Source: Taudactylus pleione (lineage: Eukaryota > Chordata > Amphibia > Anura > Myobatrachidae). Taken from it: a stretch of DNA of 64,000 nucleotides. Position 1 is the first letter of the stretch. Every line of letters starts with the position of its first letter. Made by a program: the position numbers and the translations under genes. The DNA lies in contig JAUIMM010001030.1 of assembly GCA_031769625.1 (NCBI GenBank), forward strand, positions 2,280,001 to 2,344,000, in the 5' to 3' direction. Below are positions 43,870 through 56,323 of the stretch, in pieces. Below the pieces are notes generated by a model. That model was not told where the DNA came from, did no database searches, and saw nothing but the letters and a program-made list of their open reading frames with translations.

Positions 43870-45040
43870 AGTGGAACTCAACCCCTTAGTCTAATGCAAG
43901 GATAAAGGTCCGGAACCAGTGTTTGAGAACACCAACACTCTAGGTGAGGACCCACAGAGCAAAAAACAACACAGGTAGAGGAACCAATGGTATAGCAAGC
44001 TTTGAGTCCAAAAGTTGGTCAGGAGCTGCAATGCGGAGTATAAGCAATATACAGTACAGTAATGCAGGACAGAAGTAAACTGAAGTACAGTGAGAATAGA
44101 CTCCACTTGAACCTGTAATGAGCAGTGGAGATATAATCAGGGGACTTGCTAGAAGAGTCATGAGATCACTGTGGCAAAAGACTTGGCACTGGAAGTGCTA
44201 GGAACATCTTTGTAATGCCAAGGAGACTTCAGAGTACAGCAGACTAGAACCATAGGATAACTCTCAGACATGGACGGTAGATGAACCGGATAATAGCTGG
44301 AGGTTGCAGACATGGAACCAGACTGGGACCACAGGTAACAGCAGAGTAGCCGGAGTGGAACCAGAGGCTTGAACAAGACTGGAACCTGTGGTAACAGCAG
44401 TCAGCCAGAGTGGAAATGTAGGCTTGAACCAGAGTGGGACCGGAGATAGCAGTAGCCAGCTGGAGTGGAACTGCAGGCTTGAACCACAATGGGACCAGAG
44501 ATAGCAGCAGCCAGCTGGAGTAGAACCACAGGCTTGACCCGGAATGGGACCGGTTATAGTAGCAGTCAGCCAGAGTGGGACTGTAGGTTTGATCTGGAGT
44601 GAGACTAGTGAGAGTAACAGTAGTTGAGCAGAACTGGGACCTGTGCTTGATCATAGGTTGGTAGGAGCAGGCTGGAAGCAGCATACAGCACAGTGTTGCA
44701 GAGTGGATGGAATTGACTCAGAGGTAGCAGCTTGCAAGACTCCAGTAGCTCAGGTTCAAGCAGTGGATCAGAGGTAGCACTTACTAGTGAGTGAGATCAC
44801 AGAAGGTAAAGAAACACATTGTTCGACAAGGTGCTAGTGTCAGGTGCAGGCTTAAATAGGACACTCTTGTCAGGGATATGATGTGGTGGTCATGTGAGAC
44901 AGGTAGAGACTAGAGACAGGTGCTCTCCTGATCAGAGACAACATGGCTGCACCCATGAACCTCAGGAAATGGATTGACAGTACACTGGGACAGAATGGTC
45001 CACCTAGCACCACCAAACAGAGTAAGAGTGACTAAGTCCT
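43870..45040 (-). repeat. LTR-like block with tandem repeats
   Basis: On the minus strand a TATTTAAGCC box (near 44850-44860) is followed by about six copies of a 57-bp unit (44300-44640, marker ggcttgaaccagagtgggac). The make-up resembles the chromovirus LTR at 21963-23286, but exact TG/CA limits were not found and no internal genes adjoin. Confidence 0.45.
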
Positions 45041-45980
45041 GGTTTTGTGGCATTCACTTTTGGTTTCCGAGTTCTGGATTCTGATTCCAATGCCAGGACT
45101 TTGAATCAGGGTGTGGGTACCAGGGCTATTCATTACCAGGGCTATTCAATCCTTGTGGTTGTTTGCCCTGAGATCCTTTATTCTAACACTGAGTTCTGAG
45201 ATTCTAGACTTCAGGTTCTGTACTACCTGTATCTACCTGTGGGTTTCTCTGGTCCCAGTAATGGGTTCCAGCCTTTAGCTTCTTTGTTGGGAGCTGGGGT
45301 TAAATTCTTTAAAGACTCCGGTTTCAGGCCCTCTCGGCTGAGATTCCTGTTTTCTATCCTTTTACAGACTCCGGTCCAGAGTTCCACCCTGTGTGTTTGG
45401 GTTTGCAATCGATGTCCAAGCTTGTCAGCTACAGTACATATTTGCTCCATGAGCGGACCACTCATCAAGTCTCATAGTTTTACCCACAGCTGATCCCAAG
45501 GGTCCCAAGATGGATCTGAAAACCGAGAGTCCTGTGAGACAAAATTATGCATAAACTTACTGCAGGATGTCTCACCTCTATTTTGGTAGCCTGCCGGACC
45601 CTTGACTGTACTGCTCTGCTGGACTGGAATTGTGTTTCTTTCTCAAACTCCCAGACTCAGCGTACCCACTTGGCACTCCCACTGTGGAACTATTCGGTGG
45701 CCCTTTCACTCATGGCCCTACCTTGCTTTTTTTCATTATTGTCCTCGGTCTCTACCCGCCAGATGAGGATCCTACTCAGAGACCCACAGCTCTTCACTGG
45801 CCTCCACCTAACAGCATTCTATAGGCTCTACTGCATATGTCACATCATACAAAACCTGGTCCTCATTCTGGAGTGTGTTTCTAGTGCTCCATAGTACCAC
45901 AATGAGTAGAGCCTCATAGTGCAGTGTCCATAGCACAAAGCAAAATCCCATTTTTCAGAGCTATGACAACTGCGGACACA
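45041..45980. other. No gene established
   Basis: CT-rich DNA with open frames at 45547-45894 (+) that show no known motif. It could be another LTR-derived stretch. Confidence 0.35.
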
Positions 45981-46515
45981 GGGCCTGATTCAGCAAGCAA
46001 AGCAGTTGCTTATTAGCAAGCAATCAGCCGATAGTTGCATTATGAGCATACGTATGCATCGCAGTGCGTATGCACGAACCAGTCATTGCGACCAGGACTG
46101 TGATCACAGTGACTACGCAGACCCATCGCAGAGTGATTGACAGGAAGTGCCATTTGTGGGTGGTCATGAGAGGATGGTTGGCCGAACGCAGGCGTGCCAG
46201 TGCGTTTCAATGCCATTTCATGGGCATGCATAAATTAGCCATTGCAATACCATATGCAGCCTGAGGCCTCATAGTGTGCTCTGAAGTAAGCAATTCCTGA
46301 GTGAGGTCTGACCTGCCTTAACTGTACATATGGGTCCGATGTTACTTGATTGTAAAAATGTTTTCGCAGTCTTGCTAACCATTACGATATGCATGTAAAG
46401 TAAAGTGGGCATCGTTATGTAGTGCTGTGGCGGCATTGCGATCGCTATGGATTGGCAAACTATCGCCCTGATCTGCGTGTGTACACTATATTATGAACCG
46501 TAGTGAATCAGGCCC
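45981..46515. mobile_element. gggcctgattca element, 3-bp duplication ACA
   Basis: Left end gggcctgattcagcaagc, right end agtgaatcaggccc, flanked by ACA (45978-45980 and 46516-46518). 535 bp, homologous to 38480-39016. Confidence 0.82.
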
Positions 46516-46771
46516 ACATTTTTGGTTTATCCTAAACCAATATAATTGGCATTAGTCCAACACTACTTACTAACTATAGGTACACTAAGAACAAAACATT
46601 TACATACCTGGTCCAGCTTTTATATAACTCCCTGTTTGCAAAAGTGAATTCTACAATGTTTCTCCTGGCATGGTTTGTGTTTAGTACCCCTGACCATTTT
46701 AATATGTGATTTCCACACATAGCTGATCCAAAAATTGATAAGTGTCAATAAACAGTTTTCATTTATGCAGA

Positions 46772-47260
46772 GGGCGGCGGCTTTTCTTTTGAAAGGCGGC
46801 CTCCTGGCCGCTAGCTAAGCTGTGGGTTACCAACCACAGCTTTAGCAAGTGACTAGGTGATGGTCACGATGGTCGAGACCATTGCGACCATCGGGGCTTG
46901 CGATGAGACCCTTGCGGTAGGGTCTCGTCTACCGCAAGCCCCAGGTTGCTTCCTGCTCTAACAGCAGGAAGCACCCTACTGACATCTCTGGTGATGTCAG
47001 TAGGGCCGCCTAAAAAACGTCAGGCGTTCCTTCAGGAACACCTCAGTTTGTCTGGCCACCCCCCCACCCCGCCTACAAAACGGGTGAGCTATCGATCAAC
47101 ATCGACAGCCGCCCCTTTTGTAGCAAGCCCCAGAGCGAGTGCATTTGTCACTCGCTCCGGGGCTTGCGCACATGCAGTGCGAGCACTGCACGTGCGCAAG
47201 CCCTCACCTTCGACCTGCTTGGGAGCGCATAGCGCTTGCGAGCGGGTCTGAATGAGGTCC
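46772..47260 (+). mobile_element. Serial-hairpin element, copy C (diverged)
   Basis: Palindromes occur in the same order as in copy A but with different arm sequences, for example GCAAGCCCC/GGGGCTTGC where A and D have GCGAGACC/GGTCTCGC, and TGCTTCCTGCT/AGCAGGAAGCA at the fifth hairpin. The left terminal hairpin is missing; the right end is ctgaatgaggtcc. Confidence 0.75.
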
Positions 47261-47352
47261 TATGTACGTGTATGTGAAAAGAAAGGGTAATGGTATATGT
47301 GAGGAGCATGCTAGCATGGTAACTGGTGTTTATCAATAGAGAATGGATCTCA

Positions 47353-47876
47353 GGGCCTGATTCAGACCCGCTCGCGAGTGCTGAGCGCTCGCAAGCGGGT
47401 CGATGTTGGCCCAGTGGGCATGCTCACGACGGAGGAGGCTCTGTCGTGTGCATGCGCGAGACCCAGATAGCGATGGGCAAGCCTTCGCTCTGGGTCTCGC
47501 TACAAAGGGGGCGTGCTGTTGATGTTGAGTACCAGCACGCCCCCTTTGGTGGGTGGGCCGGGGCGTGGCTGCCCAGACGGAGGCGTTCCCATGGGAACGC
47601 CTACCATCTGGGGCCGGCCCCACTGACATCACAAGTGATGTCAGTGGATGGACTTCTTGCTCTGTAAGAGCAAGAGGTCCACTGGGACTTGCGGCAATGA
47701 GACCCTACCACAAGGGTCTCGTCGCAAGTTCGATGGTCGCGATGGTCTTGACCATCACAACCATAGCTGTCATCCACAGCTATGCGAGCGGCCAGGAGGC
47801 CGCTCTAAAAATACAATAGGCGGGCACTGATTCAGAGCGAGCGCTCTGAAAGAGCGTCCGGCTCTGTATCAGGCCC
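47353..47876 (-). mobile_element. Serial-hairpin element, copy D (complete)
   Basis: Flanked by TCA (47350-47352 and 47877-47879), with ends gggcctgattcagaccc and ctgtatcaggccc. All hairpins of copy A are present in reverse order. This 524-bp copy defines the family's boundaries best. Confidence 0.88.
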
Positions 47877-47879
47877 TCA

Positions 47880-48884
47880 GTCCTGCATAGATGTTTGTGA
47901 GCCATCTTGGAATTGTGACAGAGGTCATACAGAATATTTCCACTGAAGCAGGAGATCAAAAACCCAGAACTAGTCTGGAGCTTTTGAATCTCTAGTTTAA
48001 TAGAAAATATTTAGAATTGTGATTTTTAAAAGTACCTTAAAAACATTTGTTTTTTAAACTAACCCAAGATTCTCTGGCTCAAAGGAGTAAAATGTTGCCA
48101 TTACCAAACCTTTGTTACATAATGATTAAGACTAATCGCTTTTAGTTTGGACCTTCAATTAGTATAAATTGATTGAGGCCTTATTTGAAGCCCTGGAAGG
48201 GTGAATATTACAGCTTGTGCTAAACACTAGATGCCTGTATGAATTGGACTATTAAAACTGATCGTTGCATTAGGGAGTGATGTCAATGTTGTCACAGCCC
48301 AGCTGTTTTCCTGGGCAGCAGTGGCTCTGTTATGGGCTGGTGCTAGCCGACACCCAGTATGGTGAAGTATCCCCATCGCTGATGGGCGGTCTCTCTACCT
48401 GGCTGCTGTGAGGGCTGCAGGCATCTCCTCCACCTACCTGGCTGCTGTTCCAGAGCAGCTCTTTTCCAGGCGGCTGCAGCTCCCATACTGCTGCGACCGC
48501 AGCTCCTTTTAAAATATAAAGTGTCAGGCACGTCAAAACGTAATGTCACGTTGGTGCCAAATTTAAATTTCTCCTTTATGTAAGGATTTCTCTGGGTACT
48601 ATTCAGTGCCAGTGTATTAGGCCCACTCCTTGATATCCAGCGTCTGTTCTTATCGAACGCTCTGCATACTTGCCCGTGTTCTGATCTGGTCCGTCTAATG
48701 ATTCTCCTTACCTGTTCCCTTGGTACTGCTTCTTGTGACTTAGGTTTCACATGACCCAATTATGCTTGTCCACCTGGTTTTGATCCATTTCTGATGACTA
48801 CGCTTCAATATGCCTCCCGGTAACCAGTTTACTGTCTGTCTTCAGTTCCTCCAGAGTCCATGAGCCCCATATGTTAGGAATTCA
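47880..48884. other. No gene established
   Basis: A minus-strand frame at 48343-48759 (138 codons) contains no domain I recognise. A tatattttaaaagg box near 48520 on that strand suggests LTR-derived DNA. Confidence 0.35.
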
Positions 48885-49483
48885 GGGCCTGATTCAGAGC
48901 CGCTCGTAAGCGGCCGCTCGTTCGCTCCGAACGATGTTTGCCCAACTGCGCATGCGTACGGATCGTAATACGCATGCACGAACCAGTCAGTGCGGCCGAA
49001 AATCGTTTGTTCGCAAAATAGCGAATGCCTGCTATTTTGAGTGACATGAGGAGGCGTATGTGGGTGGTAACAGGGGAAGGTGCTTGAAAACGGGGAGTGG
49101 AGATCCGAATGCAGGCGTGCTTAAAGGTCAAAACGGGCGTTTTATGGGTGTGCATAATTAATACAGGAGCGTCATTGACCACGTCACTGGGTTATTTTAT
49201 AGCCAGAACTGCTCGCATGATTGTGGTAGCAAAAACCAACCCCAAGAATAGCGAGCAGTTCATACGCTGGTCGATGTACTCGATTAAACTAATAAATAGC
49301 GGACATGACGTAGGATGCGAGCGGCCAGGGGGCGTATTTTTTCAAAAAACGACCGCATGTTTTGTTCGCTCGTTCAGACATAGAGGCGTGAACAGACCGC
49401 AAAGAGCGAACGGTTCATTTGAATAGCCACCCCTATTTTCTGGACGAGCGAGCGCTAATTGCGTACAGCTCTGAATCAGGCCC
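48885..49483. mobile_element. gggcctgattca element, 3-bp duplication TCA
   Basis: Ends gggcctgattcagagccg and gctctgaatcaggccc, flanked by TCA (48882-48884 and 49484-49486). The interior is homologous to 7539-8139 in reverse. Confidence 0.85.
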
Positions 49484-49906
49484 TCAGTCAGAGGGCTGTG
49501 AACTGCGTGTTGGGCGCGGCAAAGTGGAAACCACCTTGTGAGGAGGGTCCTTGCTGAAAGCTACAGATTCATTATATTCTGTGCCTCTGCTCTGGGTATA
49601 AGCGTCCTATAAGTGTCGCCAATATACATATCCCAGCAAGAGTTATGACAAATAGAAACCTTCAACTACACCCTCTGCTATGCTTTTACAGTTCTTCATC
49701 CCATGATTTCTACAAAACCGTACTACTTCCAAATGCAGCAACTAACTATGAGTTAGGTTGAAAGAGACTAAACCTTCCTCATGCTGCACTCTGCCACAAC
49801 CTGAAATCCTAAATCTGAAAATTTGGTGGAAGAATGTGTCAATTTTTTTTTTAACTTTTATTTATTTGATGGTTTATTATTTCTCTCTTCCACGCTCTCT
49901 CATTCT
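49484..49906. other. No gene seen
   Basis: AT-rich DNA without recognised features apart from a T run near 49840. Confidence 0.5.
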
Positions 49907-51190
49907 GGGGCCTATTCATTAAACCTAAAAATTCTCTAGAGATAATTAGGTTTAGAACTCGCATGGAGTTCTACCTAATTATAGGTGGAATTCATCATTC
50001 CACCTCTCCATAAGTAACTATTCCGAAAAGCTGTCATTTTTGCGATGACAGCTTTTCGGGAAATAGATACTTTTCCCTGCCTACACAGGGAAACACTGCT
50101 GTGCATGTGCTGTTCCATCTGTAAAACCAGCACATGCGCAGCACTGCCTACAGATGCGTTAAGTTTGTGTACCCCCCTCCCCCCCACCCCCTCCGCTCAC
50201 CTCCCCCCCCCGACTTACCTGTCCGCGCAGTCTGTCATGTGGTTTCCCAGCAGACCACATGACAGATTAGAAAGAAAAAAAAACTTCTTTTTTTTTTCAA
50301 AACTTTCTTGTGCTCTGCTGGGGAGCACACATGTCCGACCAGCCTCCGGAGCCTGAGGGCCTGATTCAGAGCTGAATCAGGGCCCTCCTACCTTTTTTTG
50401 GAGCGTCCTCATGGACGCTCGCATAGCTGTGGGTTACCACCCACAGCTATAGCAAGCGTCCATGATGATGGTCACGATGGTCTTGACCATCGCGACCATC
50501 GGGCTTGCGACGGAGACCCTGCGGTAGGGTCTCGCTGCCGCAAGCCCTGGAGTGATTTTGGCTCTATCAGAGCCAAAATCACTCCCACTGACATCACTAG
50601 TGATGTCAGTGGGGTCGGCTTGAGACGGTAGGCGTTCCCGTCTGGCAGGCACGCCTCCGGCACGCCCACCAAAGGGGGCGTGCTGTCAATCAACATCGAC
50701 AGCATGCCCCCTTTGATGCGAGACCCGGAGCGATGGTGAGCCCGTCGCTCGCCGGGTCTCGCGCATGCGCACGACGGAGCTTCCTCCGTTGTGCGCATGC
50801 ACAGTGGGGAACATCGACGCGCTTGCGAGCGTCCTGCCGCTCGCGAGCGGGTCTGACTGACCCCCTGAGGACGGAGCAGAGCGCCGGAGGGACTCGTCGG
50901 GGGACCTGCACATGCGGATACAGGTAAGTCGATTCTGCTATTCGCCACCTCACAGTGCCGAATAGTAACTGCATCAAATTCCGAAAATTCATAATTTTCG
51001 GAATTTGATGAATACCACAATTTCCACATCCCCATACTAATGTATGGGGAGTGTGGAAATTAACGCAGGGAACTTAGCAAGGAGATATCTGTGATATCTC
51101 CTGTGCTAAGTCTGTTCATGAATACCAAAATAACGTTATTTAAGGAAAATGTCCTTAAAAACGTTATTTTAGTGTTGATGAATAGGCCCC
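49907..51190. mobile_element. Second serial-hairpin family, hosting copy E
   Basis: Ends ggggcctattcat and atgaataggcccc, flanked by TCT on both sides. Left half palindromes: 49921-49952, 49953-49971, 49983-50006, 50023-50059 (15-bp perfect arms), 50072-50095, about 50093-50150, and one with 13-bp perfect arms near 50230-50268. Right half: 50972-51010 (18-bp perfect arms), 51020-51061, about 51066-51107 and 51125-51170. Copy E sits between the halves. Confidence 0.85.
50357..50865 (+). mobile_element. Serial-hairpin element, copy E (complete, nested)
   Basis: Flanked by TGA (50354-50356 and 50866-50868). Palindromes are in the order of copy A. The second hairpin reads GAGCGTCC/GGACGCTC where A has GAGCGGCC/GGCCGCTC, a paired change. 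Confidence 0.88.
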
Positions 51191-52805
51191 TCTGTCTTCC
51201 CTTTTCTTTTTCTCTCTAATTTCCCTCGTATTCACTTACAATTTCTCTGTATCATTTTCAGTCTCCTTTTCACTAACCCATACTATCTGTGCCCTTCTTA
51301 CTTCAACATTTTCTTCTCCTTTACATTTTCTCCTGTTTCTTCTCACTTTCTTTTTTCTACCCTGTTCCTTTGTTCACTTTTGTCTGTCTCTCTCATAAAA
51401 TCTCCTCTTTCCCACAACAGTAGTTAGTGGAACTGGTCCTTTAAAAGTGTGTCCTGTTTCAGTGAATAGAATATTATATGTTATGTCACAGAACGGAACT
51501 ATTAAGGATGAATTCTGTGTAGAACAAATATAATATTGAAATTCCAGGTTTATACAAAGTGAATACTTAAGGCAAAATTCCAGAGTAGCATGCAAAATTC
51601 CACATCCATGACAGAATGGGTGAATATTCCACAAAATATTTTAAAATGTCACTCATGTGTAAATGATTGGCGGCAACAGGCAATACGAGTGTTACGCAAT
51701 TTTTTCACTAGTTCATGAAGAAACTTTCACTCATTTGTCAGTTTATAAGGACTGTGAAAAAATTTTAATGAACAAAGTTTTCAGTTAAGTGTCTTACAAG
51801 CTAAATGATTTACGGCTTATCTTACCGTAATGTGGACCAAGTGTAATCGTCTTTATTTAGATTAATGTGTTAAATTTGGTGATCAACGACTGGATGTAGT
51901 CAAATGGTCAACAATGACAATGTCAACATTTATAATGTCGACACCACAATGTCAATAGTTATTATGTCGACATTGTCAGAATGTCAACAATAAGGTTAGG
52001 CTGTGGGGGGAACTTAGGGTTCGGTTATGGAGGGGGAGGTTAGGGTTAGACCAGGGATTCCAAACCACGTTCCTCAAGGCACACTAAGTCCAGGTTTAAC
52101 TATTTCACTTTCCATATTTAACAACAAGAAAATATATACAGTATACACTATTATTTAGGGGGAAAGGTTTATGTCTTTTAAATATTAACAGATATGTATG
52201 AAGATTTTTACTGAACTTTCTCACCTAATAGCCTTCATAATATAATATATTTATTTTTCTTCCTTTTATACAGATGTGTCATCTGTATCCTTCTTAATTG
52301 GCATTACGCTTGTTAATGTTATATACAAATGTGATAATTACAGACCAGAGTTGCTTACCCTCCCGATATTAGTGGGAATCTCCCGGTTTTTAATAAAGCC
52401 TCCCACTCCGCCGGAAAAATTACCTGAACTCCCGGTTTCTGTAAACCTTTGGATTGCGCATGCGCAAAACTGGACTGCCGGGGGTGGAGTCTGCGGGGGG
52501 ATGTCGTGACGCCATGATACTTTAAGGCTGGCCACCATTGAGTTGTGGGTAGCGGTGGCCAGCTAGTCAGCAGAGAGTGCGCAGTGTGCTTGGGCGCAGC
52601 GGTGGCAACATCGGGGATCGGGCAGAGCGGAGCAGAACCTGTTAACAGCAGCTCTGCACTGATCAGAAGCGCTGCACTGATCAGGGACATCAGCACAGGT
52701 GTGATGGTCTATTCTCCCCCAACGGTGGCCTCAAATATAATTGTAAGCGGCAAATGAGACCTGCTTCATATACAGTGATGGTGGCTGGCGCTGGGTGCTG
52801 AGTGT
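51191..52805. other. No gene seen; repeat fragments
   Basis: The block aatgtcgacac/tgtcgacattgtc and ggttagg motifs at 51900-52050 are related to the G-rich repeat at 1026-1260. A fragment caaaccacgttcctcaaggc near 52070 is a hAT-like end. Confidence 0.4.
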
Positions 52806-52915
52806 CACAGGCATTATTTACTGCACTTTGAAAGGGAACTCACTGACAGCCAATAAATGGATGGCTGTCAGTGAGTGCCCTTTCAGAGTGACGTTAATGC
52901 CTGTGACTGGATATA
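52806..52915. repeat. Hairpin with about 45-bp arms
   Basis: Arms cacaggcattatttactgc...cactgacagcc and their complement meet over an 11-bp loop with a few mismatches. Non-coding. Confidence 0.75.
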
Positions 52916-53015
52916 TCACAATAAGGGAGCTCTGACTAAGAATACAGCTGCCCCCTCTGAGCACATTTCTTCACACCCTAATTATTGGCAACTATTGTCT
53001 GAGGACATTTTATGG

Positions 53016-53016
53016 T

Positions 53017-53043
<27 letters not shown>
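53016..53043. repeat. (TA)n microsatellite at the edge of DIRS element 2
   Basis: TA dinucleotides directly abut the terminal atatgagatatgg of the DIRS copy. Confidence 0.9.
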
Positions 53044-53048
<5 letters not shown>

Positions 53049-53359
53049 GAGATATGGTAAGAACTTACCCTTGTTATCTCTATTTCTACGAAGTCCATAG
53101 GGTTTCACAGGATACCTTGGGGTATAGGCGATGACATCAGACATCGGGCACCACAAAGTTACGTTTTCAGCCTCCCAGGATGCACTGGGGTCCCCCTCCT
53201 ATACACCGCCCCCAAGGCAAATCAGTTACGTAACAAGCCATAGGCCGGAGGAGGAGAAGAAAGAGAGAGAAGAAAGATCTGGAACACACAAGAATCACAT
53301 TCTCACCAGAAGGAGACCAAAAAAAAAAACGATGACCAGATGAAAGCCCATCTGCAGTT

Positions 53360-53480
53360 CAGGTGCGACATGGCGGGAGTCCTGTGGAACCCTATGGACT
53401 TCATAGAAATAGAGATAACAAGGGTAAGTTCTTACCATATCAAATTTTTTCTACTTCAGGGTCCACAGGGTACCTTGGGG
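53360..53480 (-). repeat. DIRS element 2 internal complementary region
   Basis: Side-by-side complements of the element tips (cctatggacttcatagaaat ... ttctacttcagggtccac), like 6991-7098 of element 1. Confidence 0.85.
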
Positions 53481-53500
53481 ATGTCCCAAAGCAGTATCCT

Positions 53501-54480
53501 TTAAGGGTGGGGACGCTCCTGTGCTGAAAGGAGAATCTGCCGCCCGATGGAAGTATCCTGAGAGGCAAAGGTGTCAAATGCATAATAACTCACAAAAATA
53601 TGGACAGAAGACCATGTGGCTGCCTTGCAAAGCTGAACAGCCGAGGCACCACATCGAGCTGCCCATGAAGGACCCACGGACCTATTGGAATGAGCCCTAA
53701 CATAGGATGGAATAGGAAGGTCTTCATGAATATAAGCTTTCGAAATTGCCATGCGAATCCATCCTGCCAAGGTTTGCTTAGTGGCAGGCCAACCCTTCTT
53801 TCAGAAGCCATAGAGGACAAACAAGGAGTCCGACTTCCTAAAAGAATTGGTGCAGTCAACATAAATCCTTAGAACCCGCACCACAACCAAGGTGGCCACA
53901 CCAACCGAGAGGTCTGGAGAATTAAAGGCCTGCACTATGATTTCCTCATTGATGTGGAAACTAGATACCACCTTCGGGAGGAAACAAGGGCAAGTGCAAA
54001 GCACCGCCCTGTCCCTATGAAAAATGAGAAAGGGAGGTCGACATGAGAGAGCCCCCAATTCTGAGACCCTTCTGGCCGAAGCAATGGCCAGAAGGAATAC
54101 AGTCTTAGCTGGAAGCCATTTTAAATCCACTGAGCCCAGTGGTTCAAACGGCGGTCCTTGGAGAGCCCTCAGGACCACAGCCAGATCCCAAGGAGCCACT
54201 GGTGGAACAAAAGGAGGCTGAATACAAAGTACACCTTGCATAAAGGTGCGGACATCAGGAAGAGTAGCAATCCTAAGCTAAAACCAGATGGACAGGGCAG
54301 AAATCTGCACCTTCAGAGAAGCAAGGCGAAGACCATGATCTAAGCCCACCTGTAGGAAAGCCAACACTCTGGATATTAGAACACCTGAGGATCATAGCCT
54401 CTAGGGCAACACCACTCAAAGAAAGTATGCCATACTCGATGGTAAATTCTTACAGACGTAGGCTTCTGAGCTCTTAGCAT
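53501..54480 (-). pseudogene. DIRS element 2 tyrosine recombinase remnant
   Basis: Homologous to 5944-6966. Pieces 54241-53801, 53862-53590 and 53770-53501 lie in different frames, and an N-terminal piece ends in a stop at 54376. The Arg box SARRVSEL, the HSNRS box (His and Arg kept) and the Tyr pair in FVSYYAFD remain readable, with RYY changed to SYY. The interruptions make it inactive. Confidence 0.9.
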
Positions 54481-54515
54481 GGTGTGAACTACAGAGCTGA
54501 AAAAACCTCTGGACC

Positions 54516-56323
54516 TTAGGACGGCTGTCTCAACAGCCACGCTGTCAAAGACAGATGACTCAGGTCTGGGTAATGACAAGGACCCTGTGACAACAGGTCC
54601 GGACGTAGAGGCAACAGTATCGGAGTGTCTACGGAGAGACTCCAAAGGTCTGAGTAACAGTGATGTCTGGGCCACACCGGAGCTATCAACAGGAGCGTGC
54701 CGCCTTGCTTGAATTTTTGAACCACTCGAGGCAGAAGGGAGAACAGAGGGAAGAGGTACACAAATTGGAAGGTCCACCAGACTGACAGAGCATCTACCAG
54801 AAGAGCCTCCGCATCTCTTGTTCTTGACCCGTACACAGGCAGCTTGTTGTTGTGTCGGGAGGCCATGAGGCCTATCTATGGAAGGCCCCACTTGTCCACC
54901 AGGAATTGAAACACCTCCTGGGGTAGAGACCATTCTCCCGGATGACCATTCTCCTGACGGCTGAGAAAGTCCGCTTCCCAGTTGAGGACTCCCGGGATGA
55001 ACACTGCCGAGATGGCAGGGAGATGGCCCTTCGCCCAAGTCAAGATGTGGGACACCTCTGCCAGCGCTGCCCGACTTCAGGTTCCTCCTTGGCAGTTTAT
55101 GTAAGCCATCATGGTGGCGTTGTCCGATTGTATCTGCACGGGCTTTCCATGGAGAACATGTTTTGCTTGCTGGAGAGCATTGAATACCGCGCAAAGTTCC
55201 AAGATGTTTATTGGAAGCGCAGCTTCTGCCGGTGTCCACCTGCCCTGGAACAAGTGTGGACCAGTGACTTCTCCCCAGCCTCGGAGACTGGCATCCGTCA
55301 ACAAAAGGACCCAGTTTTTCACCCAAAAGGGACGTCCCCTGTTTAGGTGAGACATTTGCAACCACCAGGCCAGAGACAGACAAACCTCCAGAGAAAGCAC
55401 CATGGTCTGCATCTTTATCCGATGGGGCAAGCCATTCCATCTGGAGAGGATCAACTGCTGCAGAGGTCTGGAGTGAAACTGGGCATATTCCACCATGTCG
55501 AAGAGTGACACCATGGGGTCCAGTAACCTCATCGCTGACTGAATAGACACTCGGCAGCTCTGAAGGCAACTGCGTACCTTTGCCTGTAATACAGAGATCT
55601 TTTCCTCTGTCACAAAGATCCTCTGTTGTTGAAAGTCCAACAGGGCCCCGAGATGGAGCATCCTCTGCGAGGGAACCAGGGTGGATTTTTTCCAGTTTAT
55701 TAACCAGCCGTGATTCTGCATTACTGAGATTGTCAGTTGCAGATGAAGCTGGGGGACCGCTGGAGACCCTGCTAACAACAGAAGGTCATCCACATAAGGC
55801 AACAAGCGGACTCCCTGCATCCGCAGGTGGGCTGCCATTACTGCCATGACTTTGGTAAAGACACGAGGCACTGTTGCTAGACCAATGGGCAGCGCCTGGA
55901 ACTGAAAATGTTTGTCGAGCACTGCAAACCTGAGGAATTGCTGATGTGTTAAGATAATGTGGACACGCAGGTAAGCATCCTGAATGTCCAATAACACCAT
56001 GAAATCCTCAGGCTCCATTGCCAGAATAATGGAACACAGGGTCTCCATCCTGAACCGTGGCACCCTCAAGGGTATTGAGGGATTTGAGGCGGAGGATGGG
56101 TCGGTAAGACCCATTGGGTTACTGCACCAGAAAAAGATTGGAATAGAAACCCATGCCCCTCTGGGAGAATGAAACAGGCACTATAACTCCAGCCTGGAGC
56201 ATAGAGTGCAACACTTTCTGTAGTTCCAGGGCTTTGTTCTGATCTGAGGGAAGGCCTGTGGTGAAAAACCTGCTGGGGGCCTGTGCCGGAAGGAGAGGGC
56301 ATACCCCCAAGAGACCACCTCAT
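54516..56323 (-). pseudogene. DIRS element 2 RT/RNase H remnant
   Basis: The largest open piece (56114-55077, 345 codons) covers the RT with box YVDD, where element 1 has YLDD, and RNase H up to SDNATMMAYIN. Separate frames give the N-terminal block (56310-56119, FFTTGLPSDQNK) and the methyltransferase-like end (54866-54516, LMASRHNN). At least three frame changes or stops lie between. Confidence 0.9.

Noticed and set aside
48343..48759. 138-codon minus-strand ORF as a gene
   Set aside because: No recognisable domain, and it lies in LTR-like DNA; reported only as an unassigned stretch.
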